Shown one piece after another: positions 9,321 to 18,288 of a DNA stretch of 64,000 nucleotides; the stretch's first letter is position 1, and each line of letters begins with the position of its first letter. Source of the stretch: Paracoccaceae bacterium (GTDB lineage: Bacteria; Pseudomonadota; Alphaproteobacteria; Rhodobacterales; Rhodobacteraceae). The notes under the pieces are model-generated. The model was not told the DNA's origin. It did no database searches and saw only the letters and a program-made list of their open reading frames with translations. Both the position numbers and the translations under genes were made by a program. The stretch is from NCBI GenBank assembly GCA_019454225.1, contig CP075370.1, forward strand, positions 372,001 to 436,000, written 5' to 3'.

Positions 9321-9417
9321 TGATGTCCGGGCATGCGTGCGGCACGCGCGACATCATTGACCGGTTCGCGGTGACGCGGCGACTCTGGCGGTCCGGTTTG
9401 CGATACCGGTCCGCCAG
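9321..9417 (+). other. two consecutive hairpins in the dapA-EamA gap
   Basis: Hairpin 1 pairs TGATGTC (9321-9327) with GACATCA (9350-9356), with an inner GCGTG/CACGC stem (9335-9339 with 9343-9347). Hairpin 2 pairs 9385-9397 with 9405-9417, a 13-bp arm with one mismatch (CTGGCGGTCCGGT against ACCGGTCCGCCAG). Neither is followed by a T-run, so a classical intrinsic terminator is not shown. They could block transcription or degradation at the end of dapA, or form a leader of the next gene, which begins at 9463. Confidence 0.45.
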
Positions 9418-9462
9418 GTCCCGTCCCATCGCCCATCACGACCGGCGCCAGCGGGGCATGGA

Positions 9463-10341
9463 ATGACCGACAATCTGCGCGGCGGCGGCTTCATGATCCT
9501 CGCCATGGCGGGATTTGCCGTCGAGGATCTGCTGCTGAAGGTGATCGCCCGGCAAATGCCGGTGGGACAAATCCTGATCGTGTTCGGGCTGGCCGGGGCT
9601 TTGGTGTTTGCCCTGCTCTGCCGTCGCAGGCGCCTGCCCGTCTGGCATCCCGCCATCCTGACACGGCCGCTGATCCTGCGCGCGGCGTTCGAGGTGGCGG
9701 GACGATTGTTCCACACGCTGGCCCTGGCCCTGACCTCGCTTGCGGCGACATCCGCCATCCTGCAGGCGACGCCACTGGTCGTGGTGGCGGGCGCTGCGCT
9801 GATCTTCGGCGAGCGGGTGGGATGGCGACGCTGGACAGCGATCCTTGTCGGTTTCGCGGGTGTCCTGATCATCCTGCGCCCGGGGGTCGAGGGTTTCACG
9901 CCGCTGTCGCTGCTGGCGGTCGCCGGGATGATCGGCTTCGCCGGACGCGACCTTGCCACCCGGGCGGCCCCGGCTGTGCTCGGCAACCTCCAGCTTGGCG
10001 TCTACGGCTTTGCGGCCATGGTGCCGACGGGCGCGATGATGCTGGGCTGGACGGGCGGGGCGGTCATGCCCGACCTGGTGGGAGCCGTGACACTGGCTGT
10101 CGTGACGGCGGTTGGCGTGGCGGCCTATCTGGCGCTGACCATCGCGATGCGGACCGGCGAGGTTTCGGTCGTGACGCCGCTGCGCTACAGCCGTCTGGTG
10201 TTCGCGCTGATCCTTGCGGTGATCCTGCTTGGCGAACGGCCGGATGCGGCGACGCTGGCGGGTTCCGCCATTGTGGTGTGTAGCGGGCTCTACACCCTGA
10301 TCCGCACGCAAAGGGCGAATCGCCTGCCCGCAAGCCACTGA
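9463..10341 (+). CDS. EamA-family (DMT superfamily) permease, third copy
   Basis: A 292-residue, ten-helix DMT permease with the FGERVGWRRWTAI motif after the first repeat and VLLGERP in the second. It shares the GERVGWRRWTAI..GFAG segment with the second tandem EamA gene near 5.9 kb but is more distant from that pair than they are from each other. It is separated from dapA by 167 bp containing two hairpins, so it may have its own transcription unit. Substrate unknown; export of an amino acid or similar metabolite is only a family-level expectation. Confidence 0.78.
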   Translation: MTDNLRGGGFMILAMAGFAVEDLLLKVIARQMPVGQILIVFGLAGALVFALLCRRRRLPVWHPAILTRPLILRAAFEVAGRLFHTLALALTSLAATSAILQATPLVVVAGAALIFGERVGWRRWTAILVGFAGVLIILRPGVEGFTPLSLLAVAGMIGFAGRDLATRAAPAVLGNLQLGVYGFAAMVPTGAMMLGWTGGAVMPDLVGAVTLAVVTAVGVAAYLALTIAMRTGEVSVVTPLRYSRLVFALILAVILLGERPDAATLAGSAIVVCSGLYTLIRTQRANRLPASH

Positions 10342-10403
10342 CAGGTATGGATTCATGGTTGTCGGAAGGTGAACGCCCGAGCGTTTCGCGGGCAGTGGGC
10401 GGA

Positions 10404-10432
10404 CGCGCATCATTGCCGTTTCCTGATGCGCG
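10404..10432. other. inverted repeat between the EamA and Hint genes
   Basis: A perfect 9-bp inverted repeat, CGCGCATCA (10404-10412) and TGATGCGCG (10424-10432), encloses an 11-base loop. It lies 63 bp after the permease stop and 117 bp before the Hint gene start. There is no T-run, so it could be a Rho-assisted terminator, an RNA-stabilising stem or an operator. The rest of this 207-bp gap shows nothing else I recognise. Confidence 0.4.
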
Positions 10433-10548
10433 ACACTGACGCATCCTCGCCCCGGTGATGTCAAGAAAATGGCAGGATTGGGGTGCCTTCTGGGCGGCAA
10501 GGCGACCGGATCGCCGCAAACCTTAACGCGCACCCGAAGGAGATACCC

Positions 10549-11169
10549 ATGTTCATGCAGGATTTCGCTCGTCTGGCCACGGCAACCCCGATCCTGCCCG
10601 ATCTTCCGGCCGCTTCCGGGCTGATCGCGGCCACGCTGGTCGAAACCCGCAGCGGATGGCGCGCGGCGGGCAACCTTTGCACCGGTGATGCCGTGCACAC
10701 GCTCGACGGCGGCTTGCGGCGCGTGGTCGCCGTGGATCGCGCCTGGATGATGCCGGTGTCGGGAGCCGAGGTCATCCGGCTGCCCGGTGGCGCCTTTGGC
10801 AACGATGACAGCGTCACTCTGATGCCGGGCCAGCACCTTCTGGCGGACCTGACCGCCGAGGACGCGGCTGTGGGCGGGTTGCCGGACGCGCTGGCCGTTC
10901 TGTTGCCCGCGCTTGCCTTCGACGGTTTCCGGGGCGCCGAACGCCGCCGCCTGATCGCACCCGTCGAGGTGATCACCCCGCTGTTCGACGAGGAAGAATA
11001 CGTCTGGGCGGCCTCTGGCCTGTTGCTGCACTGTCCGTCGATGACCCAGGGCGCGGGAGCATACCCGGCCGCTGCCGGCATCTTTCCAAGGATCGGTGTT
11101 GCAGCGGGGCGGCGGCTGCTGGCGGCCCGAGACGAAGCGGGTTGCGCGCTGCCCGACTGGGCTGCCTGA
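10549..11169 (+). CDS. stand-alone Hint (hedgehog/intein-fold) domain protein
   Basis: A 206-residue protein whose core from about residue 27 matches the Hint_2 type. It starts with [20 protein letters not shown], followed by [15 protein letters not shown], and has a downstream LMPGQHLL block like the intein block with conserved His. The Hint fold underlies protein splicing and hedgehog autoprocessing, but this protein has no evident extein or signalling partner, and its function is unknown. Small Hint proteins of this kind are common in Rhodobacterales as I recall. ATG 10549 follows GAAGGAGA by five bases, a strong ribosome-binding site; an upstream in-frame start at 10483 is ignored for that reason. 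Confidence 0.65.
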   Translation: MFMQDFARLATATPILPDLPAASGLIAATLVETRSGWRAAGNLCTGDAVHTLDGGLRRVVAVDRAWMMPVSGAEVIRLPGGAFGNDDSVTLMPGQHLLADLTAEDAAVGGLPDALAVLLPALAFDGFRGAERRRLIAPVEVITPLFDEEEYVWAASGLLLHCPSMTQGAGAYPAAAGIFPRIGVAAGRRLLAARDEAGCALPDWAA

Positions 11170-11219
11170 GCGCCGCGTCGCTGGACAGCCGCCCCCTGCG
11201 CCCTTATGTCGGCGCGATC

Positions 11220-11693
11220 ATGGCCAAGAAATCCGATCCCAATTCAAAGCTCATCGCGGAGAACCGGCGCGCGCGGTTCGACTATCACATCGAGAGCGAC
11301 CTCGAGGCCGGGATCATCCTGATGGGCTCCGAGGTGAAAAGCCTGCGGCAGGGCGGCGCCAACATCGGCGAAAGCTATGCCAGCGTCGAAGGTGGCGAGT
11401 TGTGGCTGATCAACGGCTACATCGCGCCCTACCTGCAGGCCAAGACCTGGGGCCATGAGGAACGCCGCCGTCGCAAGCTTCTGGTCAACCGCAAGGAAAT
11501 GGCCCGGCTCTGGTCCGCGACGGCGCGCGAGGGCATGACGCTCGTGCCCATTGCCATGTATTTCAACGACCGCGGGATCGTGAAGCTGAAGATCGGCGTC
11601 GCCAAGGGCAAGAAGCTTGCCGACAAGCGCGAGACCTCCGCCAAGCGCGACTGGGATCGGCAGAAGGCGCGGCTGCTGAAGCAGGGCCTGTGA
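11220..11693 (+). CDS. smpB: SsrA-binding protein
   Basis: A 157-residue protein with all SmpB landmarks: [49 protein letters not shown] and a basic C-terminal tail ending in [16 protein letters not shown]. It binds tmRNA and helps rescue stalled ribosomes. The start is set by the conserved AKK(S)[14 protein letters not shown]-terminus; no good ribosome-binding site is seen upstream. The tmRNA gene itself is not in this window. The stop lies four bases before the end of the convergent AraC-type regulator. Confidence 0.95.
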   Translation: MAKKSDPNSKLIAENRRARFDYHIESDLEAGIILMGSEVKSLRQGGANIGESYASVEGGELWLINGYIAPYLQAKTWGHEERRRRKLLVNRKEMARLWSATAREGMTLVPIAMYFNDRGIVKLKIGVAKGKKLADKRETSAKRDWDRQKARLLKQGL

Positions 11694-11697
11694 CCCT

Positions 11698-12585
11698 TCA
11701 GCCATCGAACCTCGCGCGGTAGTCAAGCGGCGACAGGCCCGTTGCCCTGCGGAAGCTGCGGCTGAAGTAGGACGGATCGGACCATCCCGCAGCATAGCCG
11801 ACAGAGGCAACGGGCATGCGGGTATAGACCAGCAGGCGGCACGCCTCGCGCACCCGGTGCGACTCGATCCGGCCCTGCGCGGAAAGCCCGGTCGCGGCAC
11901 GGCACAGCCGGCTGAGATGGCGGGGGGACGTTGCCAGGGCGCGGGCAAAGTCGGCCACGCCCCACCGGTCGCGCAGATGGGCGGTCATCAGCGCCTCGAA
12001 CCTGGCAAGCCGGGGGTCGATCACCGCTGCGGCCGATGACTGCGGTGCGGGGGCCAAACTCAGGGCATGGCAGACGATCAGCGGCGCCCGAGCGGCAAGC
12101 CGGGTGCGGCGCATGGGGTCGGCGGCGGCATGGTCGGCGGCAAGCGCCGCGAACAGATCGGCAACAGCCGCATCTGCGGCACAAAGGAAGGGCCGCGCGG
12201 CTGCGCCTGTCTCGGCACCCGGCGCAAGAAGCGCCTCGAAATGCATGACCGGCAAAGACAGCACATAGCCGCCCGTCCCGGCCGCGAAGGCGAAGCCGTG
12301 AACCGTGCCCGGCGGCACGTTCAGCAGCGCGGGCAGCGCAGGCTGCATGACCGCCCCCTCCAACGTGACGGTGGCGCCCCCTGCGGACAGAAGGAACATC
12401 TGATGCAGATGAAGATGGCGGTGGGGCGCGATGCGCCAGTCCAGGCCGGCGGCCCGGTCGGCGATGCGTTCGACATGCAGGATGTCCGGAAACTGGCGGG
12501 TTTCACCGTACAGCTGCCAGGCCGGGATAGCGTTTGTGATATCGGCCATGTCCGCAAAATGCCAGAGGTGATCGGTTTCGTCCAT
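11698..12585 (-). CDS. pobR: AraC-family activator of 4-hydroxybenzoate degradation
   Basis: A 295-residue regulator. The N-terminal half is a cupin-type effector domain (HRHLHLHQMFLLSAGG), and the C-terminal about 100 residues form the double helix-turn-helix of AraC proteins, ending in AAGWSDPSYFSRSFRRATGLSPLDYRARF. It is divergent from pobA with only 53 bp between starts, the standard arrangement for PobR, which activates pobA in response to 4-hydroxybenzoate. The effector assignment is by context. The start is uncertain: ATG 12585 has GGAGGA almost touching it, and ATG 12549 is a second possibility. Confidence 0.8.
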   Translation of the reverse strand: MDETDHLWHFADMADITNAIPAWQLYGETRQFPDILHVERIADRAAGLDWRIAPHRHLHLHQMFLLSAGGATVTLEGAVMQPALPALLNVPPGTVHGFAFAAGTGGYVLSLPVMHFEALLAPGAETGAAARPFLCAADAAVADLFAALAADHAAADPMRRTRLAARAPLIVCHALSLAPAPQSSAAAVIDPRLARFEALMTAHLRDRWGVADFARALATSPRHLSRLCRAATGLSAQGRIESHRVREACRLLVYTRMPVASVGYAAGWSDPSYFSRSFRRATGLSPLDYRARFDG

Positions 12586-12638
12586 TCCTCCGCACGCGCC
12601 TGGCGCTATTGTCTGCGGCCACGTTTCAGGGGGGAACG

Positions 12639-13808
12639 ATGCGGACGCAGGTTGTCATCGTGGGGGCCGGGCCGTCGGGCCTGCTGCTCAGCCAGATTCT
12701 GAATCGCGAGGGCGTCGCCACCGTGGTGCTGGAACGACAGTCGCGCGACCATGTGCTGTCGCGCATCCGGGCGGGGGTGCTGGAACAGGGCACGGCCGAC
12801 CTTCTCCGGCACGCCGGGGCGGGCGCGCGGATGGACCGGGAAGGCCAGGTTCACCACGGATGCCATCTGGCGGGCGGGGGCCGCATGTTCCGGGTGGATT
12901 TCGCGGCGTCCGTGGGGCGTTCGGTGATGGTCTATGGCCAGACCGAGGTGACCCGCGATCTCTATGCGGCGCAGGACGCGATCGGAGCGACCATCCTGCA
13001 CGGGGTCGCGGATGTCGCGCTGCACGATCTGACGGGTGACGCGCCGTTCGTGACCTGCGTGCACGATGGCAGGCCGCTGCGCATAGACTGTGATGCCGTG
13101 GCCGGCTGCGACGGATTTCACGGCGTCAGCCGCCGCGCGATCCCCGATGTCGTGCGGCGGGAATATGAGAAGGTCTATCCGTTCGGCTGGCTTGGCGTCC
13201 TGTCCCGCACCCCGCCGGTTGCGGAGGAGCTGATCTATGCCGCGCATGACCGGGGGTTTGCGCTGGCCTCGATGCGGAATCCCGAACTGTCGCGCTATTA
13301 CATCCAGGTGCCACTGACGGACCATCCGGAGGACTGGCCCGATGATGCCTTCTGGGATGAACTGCGCCGCCGTCTGCCCGCCGTGACGGCCGCGCGGCTT
13401 GTAACGGGGGCGTCGATCGAGAAGTCGGTCGCGCCCCTGCGGTCTTTCGTGACCGAGCCGATGCGGTGGGGGCGTCTGTTCCTGTGCGGGGATGCGGCGC
13501 ATATCGTGCCTCCGACCGGGGCAAAGGGTCTGAACCTCGCGGCGGGCGATGTGTTCTATTTGTCCGACGCCCTGACCGCGTTCTTCCGCCACGGGCATGA
13601 CGGCGGAATCGACAACTATTCGGCACGCGCCTTGTCCCGCGTCTGGGGGGCGATGCGGTTCAGCTGGTCGTTGACAATGATGCTGCACCGTTTTCCGGAG
13701 CACGGCGATTTCGATCGCCGCATGCAGGATGCGGCACTGGATGCGCTCGAGTCATCCCCATCGGCGCGGGCCGAAATGGCTGCCAACTACACCGGGTTGC
13801 CCTACTGA
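12639..13808 (+). CDS. pobA: 4-hydroxybenzoate 3-monooxygenase
   Basis: A 389-residue class A flavin monooxygenase of PobA length. GAGPSGLLLSQIL (residues 8-20) binds the ADP part of FAD, VLSRIRAGVLEQGT and VAGCDGFHGVSR are PobA-type signatures, and LCGDAAHIVPPTGAKGLNLA holds the GD motif. It hydroxylates 4-hydroxybenzoate to protocatechuate with NAD(P)H. ATG 12639 follows a run of GGGG about 5 bases upstream. The protocatechuate-cleaving genes (pcaGH and others) are not here, but a PcaF-like thiolase is at 163-1365. Its 3' end overlaps the convergent PhzS-like gene by seven bases. Confidence 0.93.
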   Translation: MRTQVVIVGAGPSGLLLSQILNREGVATVVLERQSRDHVLSRIRAGVLEQGTADLLRHAGAGARMDREGQVHHGCHLAGGGRMFRVDFAASVGRSVMVYGQTEVTRDLYAAQDAIGATILHGVADVALHDLTGDAPFVTCVHDGRPLRIDCDAVAGCDGFHGVSRRAIPDVVRREYEKVYPFGWLGVLSRTPPVAEELIYAAHDRGFALASMRNPELSRYYIQVPLTDHPEDWPDDAFWDELRRRLPAVTAARLVTGASIEKSVAPLRSFVTEPMRWGRLFLCGDAAHIVPPTGAKGLNLAAGDVFYLSDALTAFFRHGHDGGIDNYSARALSRVWGAMRFSWSLTMMLHRFPEHGDFDRRMQDAALDALESSPSARAEMAANYTGLPY

Positions 13809-15061
13809 GCGTGCAGCGGGCCGATGACGGGCGGCTGTGCGTTCAACTCGTCAATGCCGAACCCGGCAAGGCGCTTGTAGGTTGCGGCATGTTCGGCCAG
13901 GAACGCCGGATCAATGACATCCTCGATCCGGGCAAATGTACCGCCGCAGCGGTCCTCGACCATCTGCATCACGGCGTCGGGGCCGGTGCCCCGATTGGCC
14001 AGGATCACGCGGTTCATGCGCGGCCTGACGCGATCCTCATAAGCACGCAGCGCATCGGGGCCGGGGGCATGGTTCCGGATCTCGGCACCTATGATGCGGG
14101 CATCGACGATCGCCTGGCTCGCGCCGTTCGACCCCACGGGATAGGTGGGATGGGCGGCATCGCCGATCAGCGTGACGGCCCCGTCCGACCAGCTGCCCAC
14201 CGGATCGCGGTCGACCATCGGATATTCGAACACCTGTTCGGCATCGCGGATGACCGACGGAACGTCCAGCCAGTCGAATCGCCAGCTGTCGAAGCCCGGC
14301 GCAAAGTCGGCGCGATCCGCGGGGCGGTTCCAGTCTTCCTTGCGGAAGCCCTGCGCGGGGTCCACGCGCTTTTCGGCGATCCAGTTCAGCAGGCAAAGCC
14401 CGGTGGCTGGGTCGGTTTCCGAGATCGGATAGGCGACGAACCTTTGCCTGTCATGTCCGGCCAGCGCCATGGCTGCGCCACCGAAGAAGGCAGGCGCGCG
14501 GGTGGTGCCGCGCCAGATGATGATTCCTTTCCAGACGGGCGGGCCCTCGGAAGGGTGCATCTGGCGACGGATGGCAGAATGGATGCCATCCGCGCCGATG
14601 ATCAGATCGCCCTGCACGACAACTGCGCCATCCGGCCCTGTCAGATGCAGCGCGGGGCGCCCGCCGTCGACCGAATATCCCGTCGCCCGGTGCCCCGGCA
14701 CCACGCAGTCCGGCCCGGCCCGTTCGGTGAGCCTGCGGTGCAGCAGCATCTGCAGGCCGCCCCGGTGGATCGAGTATTGCGGCCAGGCGTAGCCGGCAGC
14801 CTGACCGCGCGGTTCCACCCAGATCGGCAAGCCGGTCTTGGTGTAGAACCCGTATTGCCGCGTCCGGACCCCGATCCGGTCAAGATCCGCGCCAAGGCCC
14901 AGGTCGATCAGTTCGCGCACGGCATTGGGTTGCAGGTTGATGCCGACACCCAGCGGTCGCAGGGCAGCCACGGATTCGTAGATCCGGAAGGGCTGGCCGA
15001 TCTGATGCAGGGTCAGCCCCAGCGTCAGCCCCGCAATCCCCGCCCCGACAATCAGGATCAT
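13802..15061 (-). CDS. flavin-dependent hydroxylase, PhzS-like
   Basis: A 419-residue group A FAD monooxygenase. It has the N-terminal [27 protein letters not shown]-type LRPLGVGINLQPNAVREL, PQYSIHRGGLQMLL, GADGIHSAIRRQMHP and the GD motif TLIGDAAHPTYPVGSNGASQAI, all closely like the 5-methylphenazine-1-carboxylate hydroxylase PhzS and its relatives. No phenazine genes are seen, so another aromatic acid is more likely. Its start codon overlaps the MarR stop (ATGA), so both genes form one operon that faces hmgA; a role in feeding or draining homogentisate-related ring compounds is inferred from this. Confidence 0.75.
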   Translation of the reverse strand: MILIVGAGIAGLTLGLTLHQIGQPFRIYESVAALRPLGVGINLQPNAVRELIDLGLGADLDRIGVRTRQYGFYTKTGLPIWVEPRGQAAGYAWPQYSIHRGGLQMLLHRRLTERAGPDCVVPGHRATGYSVDGGRPALHLTGPDGAVVVQGDLIIGADGIHSAIRRQMHPSEGPPVWKGIIIWRGTTRAPAFFGGAAMALAGHDRQRFVAYPISETDPATGLCLLNWIAEKRVDPAQGFRKEDWNRPADRADFAPGFDSWRFDWLDVPSVIRDAEQVFEYPMVDRDPVGSWSDGAVTLIGDAAHPTYPVGSNGASQAIVDARIIGAEIRNHAPGPDALRAYEDRVRPRMNRVILANRGTGPDAVMQMVEDRCGGTFARIEDVIDPAFLAEHAATYKRLAGFGIDELNAQPPVIGPLHAQ

Positions 15062-15531
15062 GGTGCGTCCCCCTCGGTGTCGCCGGGTGGCGGCGCCTCA
15101 CGGATGAGGCGGCGCAGCACGGTTTCCAGCGTTGTGGCGTCAGCGCCCAGGGCCTGCCGCAGACTGCGGTCGTGGTCGCACGCGCGACGGCCCAGACCGG
15201 CGAACACCGCGCGCCCCTCGGCCGTCAGCGTCAGGTTCTCGGCACGACGGTCGGATTCCGCACGTGCGCGGATCAACCAGCCGCGCGATTCAAGCGCCGC
15301 GACGGCGCGGCTGACCATCGTCTTTTCCATCTGCGAGGCGCGGCAGATGTCGCGCGCCGTCATGCCGCCGCTGCGCCCGACATGGGCCAGAACCCGCCAC
15401 TGCGGCCGCGTCATGCCCCAGCCGTCGCGGTAGACCGGCTGGAATGAACGGCTGGCCGCCTCGGCCGCCTGATTGAGCAGGTAGGGCAGGAAGGTATCAA
15501 GGTCGAAACCGGATGGCGCTGTGTCTGGCAT
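15058..15531 (-). CDS. MarR-family transcriptional regulator
   Basis: A 157-residue winged-helix protein. The DNA-binding core is [20 protein letters not shown], then [21 protein letters not shown] (recognition helix about residues 66-80), and the wing with [11 protein letters not shown]. It is divergent from hmgA with 87 bp between starts, and that gap contains a perfect palindrome suited to a MarR dimer. Repression of hmgA and of its own operon, relieved by an aromatic ligand, is therefore likely. The start ATG 15531 is set by family length. Confidence 0.85.
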   Translation of the reverse strand: MPDTAPSGFDLDTFLPYLLNQAAEAASRSFQPVYRDGWGMTRPQWRVLAHVGRSGGMTARDICRASQMEKTMVSRAVAALESRGWLIRARAESDRRAENLTLTAEGRAVFAGLGRRACDHDRSLRQALGADATTLETVLRRLIREAPPPGDTEGDAP

Positions 15532-15565
15532 CGGGTGCTCCTCGGCGTGCAGGGAGAGGTTATGC

Positions 15566-15593
15566 TTGACTTGGTTGCAAAAGCAACCATTAT
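15566..15593 (+). promoter_or_regulatory. probable hmgA promoter
   Basis: TTGACT at 15566-15571 and CATTAT at 15588-15593 are spaced 16 bp apart, 25 bp upstream of the hmgA start. The spacer is occupied almost completely by the operator palindrome, which is a classical repression geometry. The -35 hexamer matches five of six consensus bases. Confidence 0.55.
15572..15589. promoter_or_regulatory. operator palindrome for the MarR regulator
   Basis: TGGTTGC (15572-15578) and GCAACCA (15583-15589) form a perfect 7-bp inverted repeat around AAAA. Half-site spacing of 11 bp centre to centre suits a MarR dimer on one face of DNA. It is the only such dyad I see in the marR-hmgA gap. Confidence 0.65.
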
Positions 15594-15618
15594 CGCGCGC
15601 ATCCGAACGGAGGCCGCC

Positions 15619-16974
15619 ATGACCCGCCACGCCCTTCCCCAAGGCATGATCCGCGCCATTTCCCACCCTGGTCCGCATGAGGGCTATATGCCCGGCTGGG
15701 CCAACGATTTCGAGACCGAGGCGCTGCCCGGCGCGCTTCCGCAGGGACAGAACAGCCCGCAGAAATGCAACTATGGCCTTTACGCCGAACAGCTTTCCGG
15801 ATCGGCCTTCACGAAGCCGCATCCCGAACGGACATGGTGCTACCGCATCCGCCCCTCGGTGAAGCACACCACGCGGTTCCGCAAGGTCGACGTGCCGCTG
15901 TGGAAATCCGCCCCCCATGTGGTGCCCGACGTGATCAGCCTGGGCCAGTACAGGTGGGATCCGGTGCCGCATTCGGGCGAGGCGCTGACCTGGGTGACGG
16001 GGATGCGCACCGTGACCACGGCGGGCGACGTGAATACGCAGACGGGCATGGCGACGCATGTCTACCTGGTGACCCGCTCGATGGTGGACGCGTACTTCTA
16101 TTCCGCCGATGGCGAGCTGCTGGTCGTTCCGCAGGAGGGGCGCCTGCGGTTCTGCACGGAACTGGGAATGATCGACCTGGAACCGAAGGAAATCGCGATC
16201 ATCCCGCGCGGCCTGGTCTATCGCGTCGAGGTGCTGGAAGGGCCGTGCCGCGGATTCGTCTGCGAGAACTACGGCGCCCCCTTTACCCTGCCGCATCGCG
16301 GCCCGATCGGCGCAAACTGCCTGGCCAATCCGCGCGACTTCAAGACGCCGGTGGCGGCCTTCGAGGACCGCGAGGCGCCCTCGACCGTGACGATCAAGTG
16401 GTGCGGACAGTTCCACGAAACGCCGATCGGCCACAGCCCGCTGGACGTGGTGGCATGGCACGGCAACTATGCGCCTTGCAAATACGACCTGCGCGCCTAC
16501 AGCCCGGTGGGCGCCATCCTGTTCGACCATCCCGACCCGTCGATCTTCACGGTGCTGACCGCGCCCTCGGGCGACCCGGGCACCGCCAACATCGACTTCG
16601 TGCTGTTTCGTGAACGCTGGATGGTGGCCGAACACAGCTTCCGCCCGCCCTGGTACCACAAGAACGTCATGTCCGAGCTGATGGGCAATATCTACGGCAT
16701 CTATGACGCCAAGCCGAAGGGGTTCGTGCCCGGCGGCATGTCGCTGCACAACTGCATGCTGCCGCATGGCCCCGACCGCAACGCCTTCGAGGGTGCCTCG
16801 AACGCGGCGCTGAAGCCCGAGAAGCTGGACGAGACCATGTCCTTCATGTTCGAGACCCGCTTCCCCCAGCACCTGACGGAATGGGCCGCGACCACGGCGC
16901 CCCTGCAGGACGACTACATCGACTGCTGGGAAAGCCTGGGGAAGAAGTTCGACGGCACGCCGGGGGTGAAGTGA
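15619..16974 (+). CDS. hmgA: homogentisate 1,2-dioxygenase
   Basis: A 451-residue enzyme matching HmgA along its whole length: [20 protein letters not shown] near the N-terminus, [51 protein letters not shown], and the iron-site region with [12 protein letters not shown]. It opens the ring of homogentisate to 4-maleylacetoacetate using ferrous iron and oxygen, in tyrosine and phenylacetate degradation. ATG 15619 is preceded by CGGAGG at a good distance. The stop overlaps the next start (TGATG). The genes for the next two steps, maleylacetoacetate isomerase and fumarylacetoacetase, do not follow it. Confidence 0.95.
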   Translation: MTRHALPQGMIRAISHPGPHEGYMPGWANDFETEALPGALPQGQNSPQKCNYGLYAEQLSGSAFTKPHPERTWCYRIRPSVKHTTRFRKVDVPLWKSAPHVVPDVISLGQYRWDPVPHSGEALTWVTGMRTVTTAGDVNTQTGMATHVYLVTRSMVDAYFYSADGELLVVPQEGRLRFCTELGMIDLEPKEIAIIPRGLVYRVEVLEGPCRGFVCENYGAPFTLPHRGPIGANCLANPRDFKTPVAAFEDREAPSTVTIKWCGQFHETPIGHSPLDVVAWHGNYAPCKYDLRAYSPVGAILFDHPDPSIFTVLTAPSGDPGTANIDFVLFRERWMVAEHSFRPPWYHKNVMSELMGNIYGIYDAKPKGFVPGGMSLHNCMLPHGPDRNAFEGASNAALKPEKLDETMSFMFETRFPQHLTEWAATTAPLQDDYIDCWESLGKKFDGTPGVK

Positions 16975-17336
16975 TGTACATCGACGGTTTCGTCGTGCCG
17001 GTGCCGAGGGACCGGGTCGAGGACTATCGCGCGATATCGGACGAGGCGATGGCGATCTGGATGGACCACGGCGCGATCTCTGCCGTCGAGGCGATGGGCG
17101 ATGACGTGCCCGGGGGCGATGTCACGTCCTTCCCGATGGCGGTCAAGGCAGAGCCCGGCGAGGTCGTGTTCTTTTCCTTCATCACCTTCCGCGACCGTGC
17201 CCACCGTGACGCCGTAAACGCGGCCGTGATGGCCGATCCGCGGCTGAAGATGCCCGCCGCGGATGCGCCCTTCGATGCCAGGCGCATGATCTGGGGCGGG
17301 TTTTCCGCAATCGTTCGCAAGGGGGCCGCAGCGTGA
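16974..17336 (+). CDS. DUF1428 (YbaA-like) protein
   Basis: A 120-residue protein with the family's N-terminal [19 protein letters not shown], central VEAMGDDVPGGDVTSFPMAV and KAEPGEVVFFSFITFRDRAH blocks, and C-terminal MIWGGFSAIV. The family has a ferredoxin-like dimeric fold and no settled function. Its ATG overlaps the hmgA stop by one base and its stop overlaps the GTG of the next gene, so it is tightly built into the hmgA operon. A binding or isomerase-like role towards the hmgA product is possible but unproven. Confidence 0.8.
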   Translation: MYIDGFVVPVPRDRVEDYRAISDEAMAIWMDHGAISAVEAMGDDVPGGDVTSFPMAVKAEPGEVVFFSFITFRDRAHRDAVNAAVMADPRLKMPAADAPFDARRMIWGGFSAIVRKGAAA

Positions 17337-18283
17337 CCCGTGCCTTCGCCTCGCAGGGCGACCTGCAAGAGAAAAAGACCAGCTTCACCGAGATCGGGCC
17401 GGGGCTTTATGCCTTCACCGCCGAGGGCGACCCGAACTCCGGCGTCATCGTGGGCGATGACGCGGTCATGGTGATCGAGGCGCAGGCCACGCCCCGGCTG
17501 GCGCGCAAGGTGATCGACTGCATCCGCAGCGTCACCGACAAGCCGATCACCCATCTGGTGCTGACTCACTACCACGCGGTGCGCGTGCTGGGCGCATCGG
17601 CCTATGGTGCGCCGCAGGTCATCATGTCGGATCGCGCGCGCGGCATGGTGGCCGAGCGCGGGCAGGAGGACTGGGAAAGCGAGTTCGGCCGCTTTCCCCG
17701 CCTGTTCCAGGGACACGACGAGATCCCCGGACTGACATGGCCGACCACGACCTTTCACGACCGCATGTCGGTCTGGCTGGGGCGGCGACGGGTCGACATC
17801 CGGCATCTGGGCCGCGCGCACACGGCGGGCGATGCCGTGGTGCATGTGCCGGACGCCAACGTGATGTTCACCGGAGACATCGTGGAATACCACTCGGCCT
17901 GCTATTGCGGCGACGGGCATTTTGCCGACTGGCCAGCCACGCTGGACCGCATCGGCGCCTTCAACCCCGAGGCCATCGCCCCCGGACGGGGTGCCGCACT
18001 GATGGGGCGCGACCGTGTTGGGGACGCACTGGCGGCGACGCGCGACTTCGTGCAGTCGACCTACGCGCCTGCCGCCCGCGTCGCGATGCGCGGAGGCTCG
18101 CTGCGCGAGGCCTGGGAAGCGGTGCGCGCGGCATGCGACCCCAAGTTCGGCGATTACGCGATCTATGAACATTGCCTGCCCTTCAACGTCGCCCGCGCCT
18201 TTGACGAGGCACAGGGCATCGACACGCCACGCATCTGGACCGCCGAGCGGGACCGCCAGATGTGGGCGGCGCTGCAGGGTTGA
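17333..18283 (+). CDS. metallo-beta-lactamase-fold protein with altered metal site
   Basis: A 316-residue MBL-fold protein starting at GTG 17333, which overlaps the DUF1428 stop. The fold is clear from the VMVIEAQATP strand, the loop after LVLTHYH, RAHTAGDAVV (His163), MFTGDIV (Asp182) and the final GF..P-type segment NPEAIAPGRG. However, the canonical HxHxDH motif reads H79-Y-H81-A-V83-R84, so Asp and the third His are missing, and the last His of the usual PGHG is Arg219. It may bind one metal only or act without hydrolysing. Its place in the hmgA operon beside an FAD hydroxylase suggests work on an aromatic or quinone intermediate; this is inference. Confidence 0.75.
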   Translation: MTRAFASQGDLQEKKTSFTEIGPGLYAFTAEGDPNSGVIVGDDAVMVIEAQATPRLARKVIDCIRSVTDKPITHLVLTHYHAVRVLGASAYGAPQVIMSDRARGMVAERGQEDWESEFGRFPRLFQGHDEIPGLTWPTTTFHDRMSVWLGRRRVDIRHLGRAHTAGDAVVHVPDANVMFTGDIVEYHSACYCGDGHFADWPATLDRIGAFNPEAIAPGRGAALMGRDRVGDALAATRDFVQSTYAPAARVAMRGGSLREAWEAVRAACDPKFGDYAIYEHCLPFNVARAFDEAQGIDTPRIWTAERDRQMWAALQG

Positions 18284-18288
18284 CGGCC

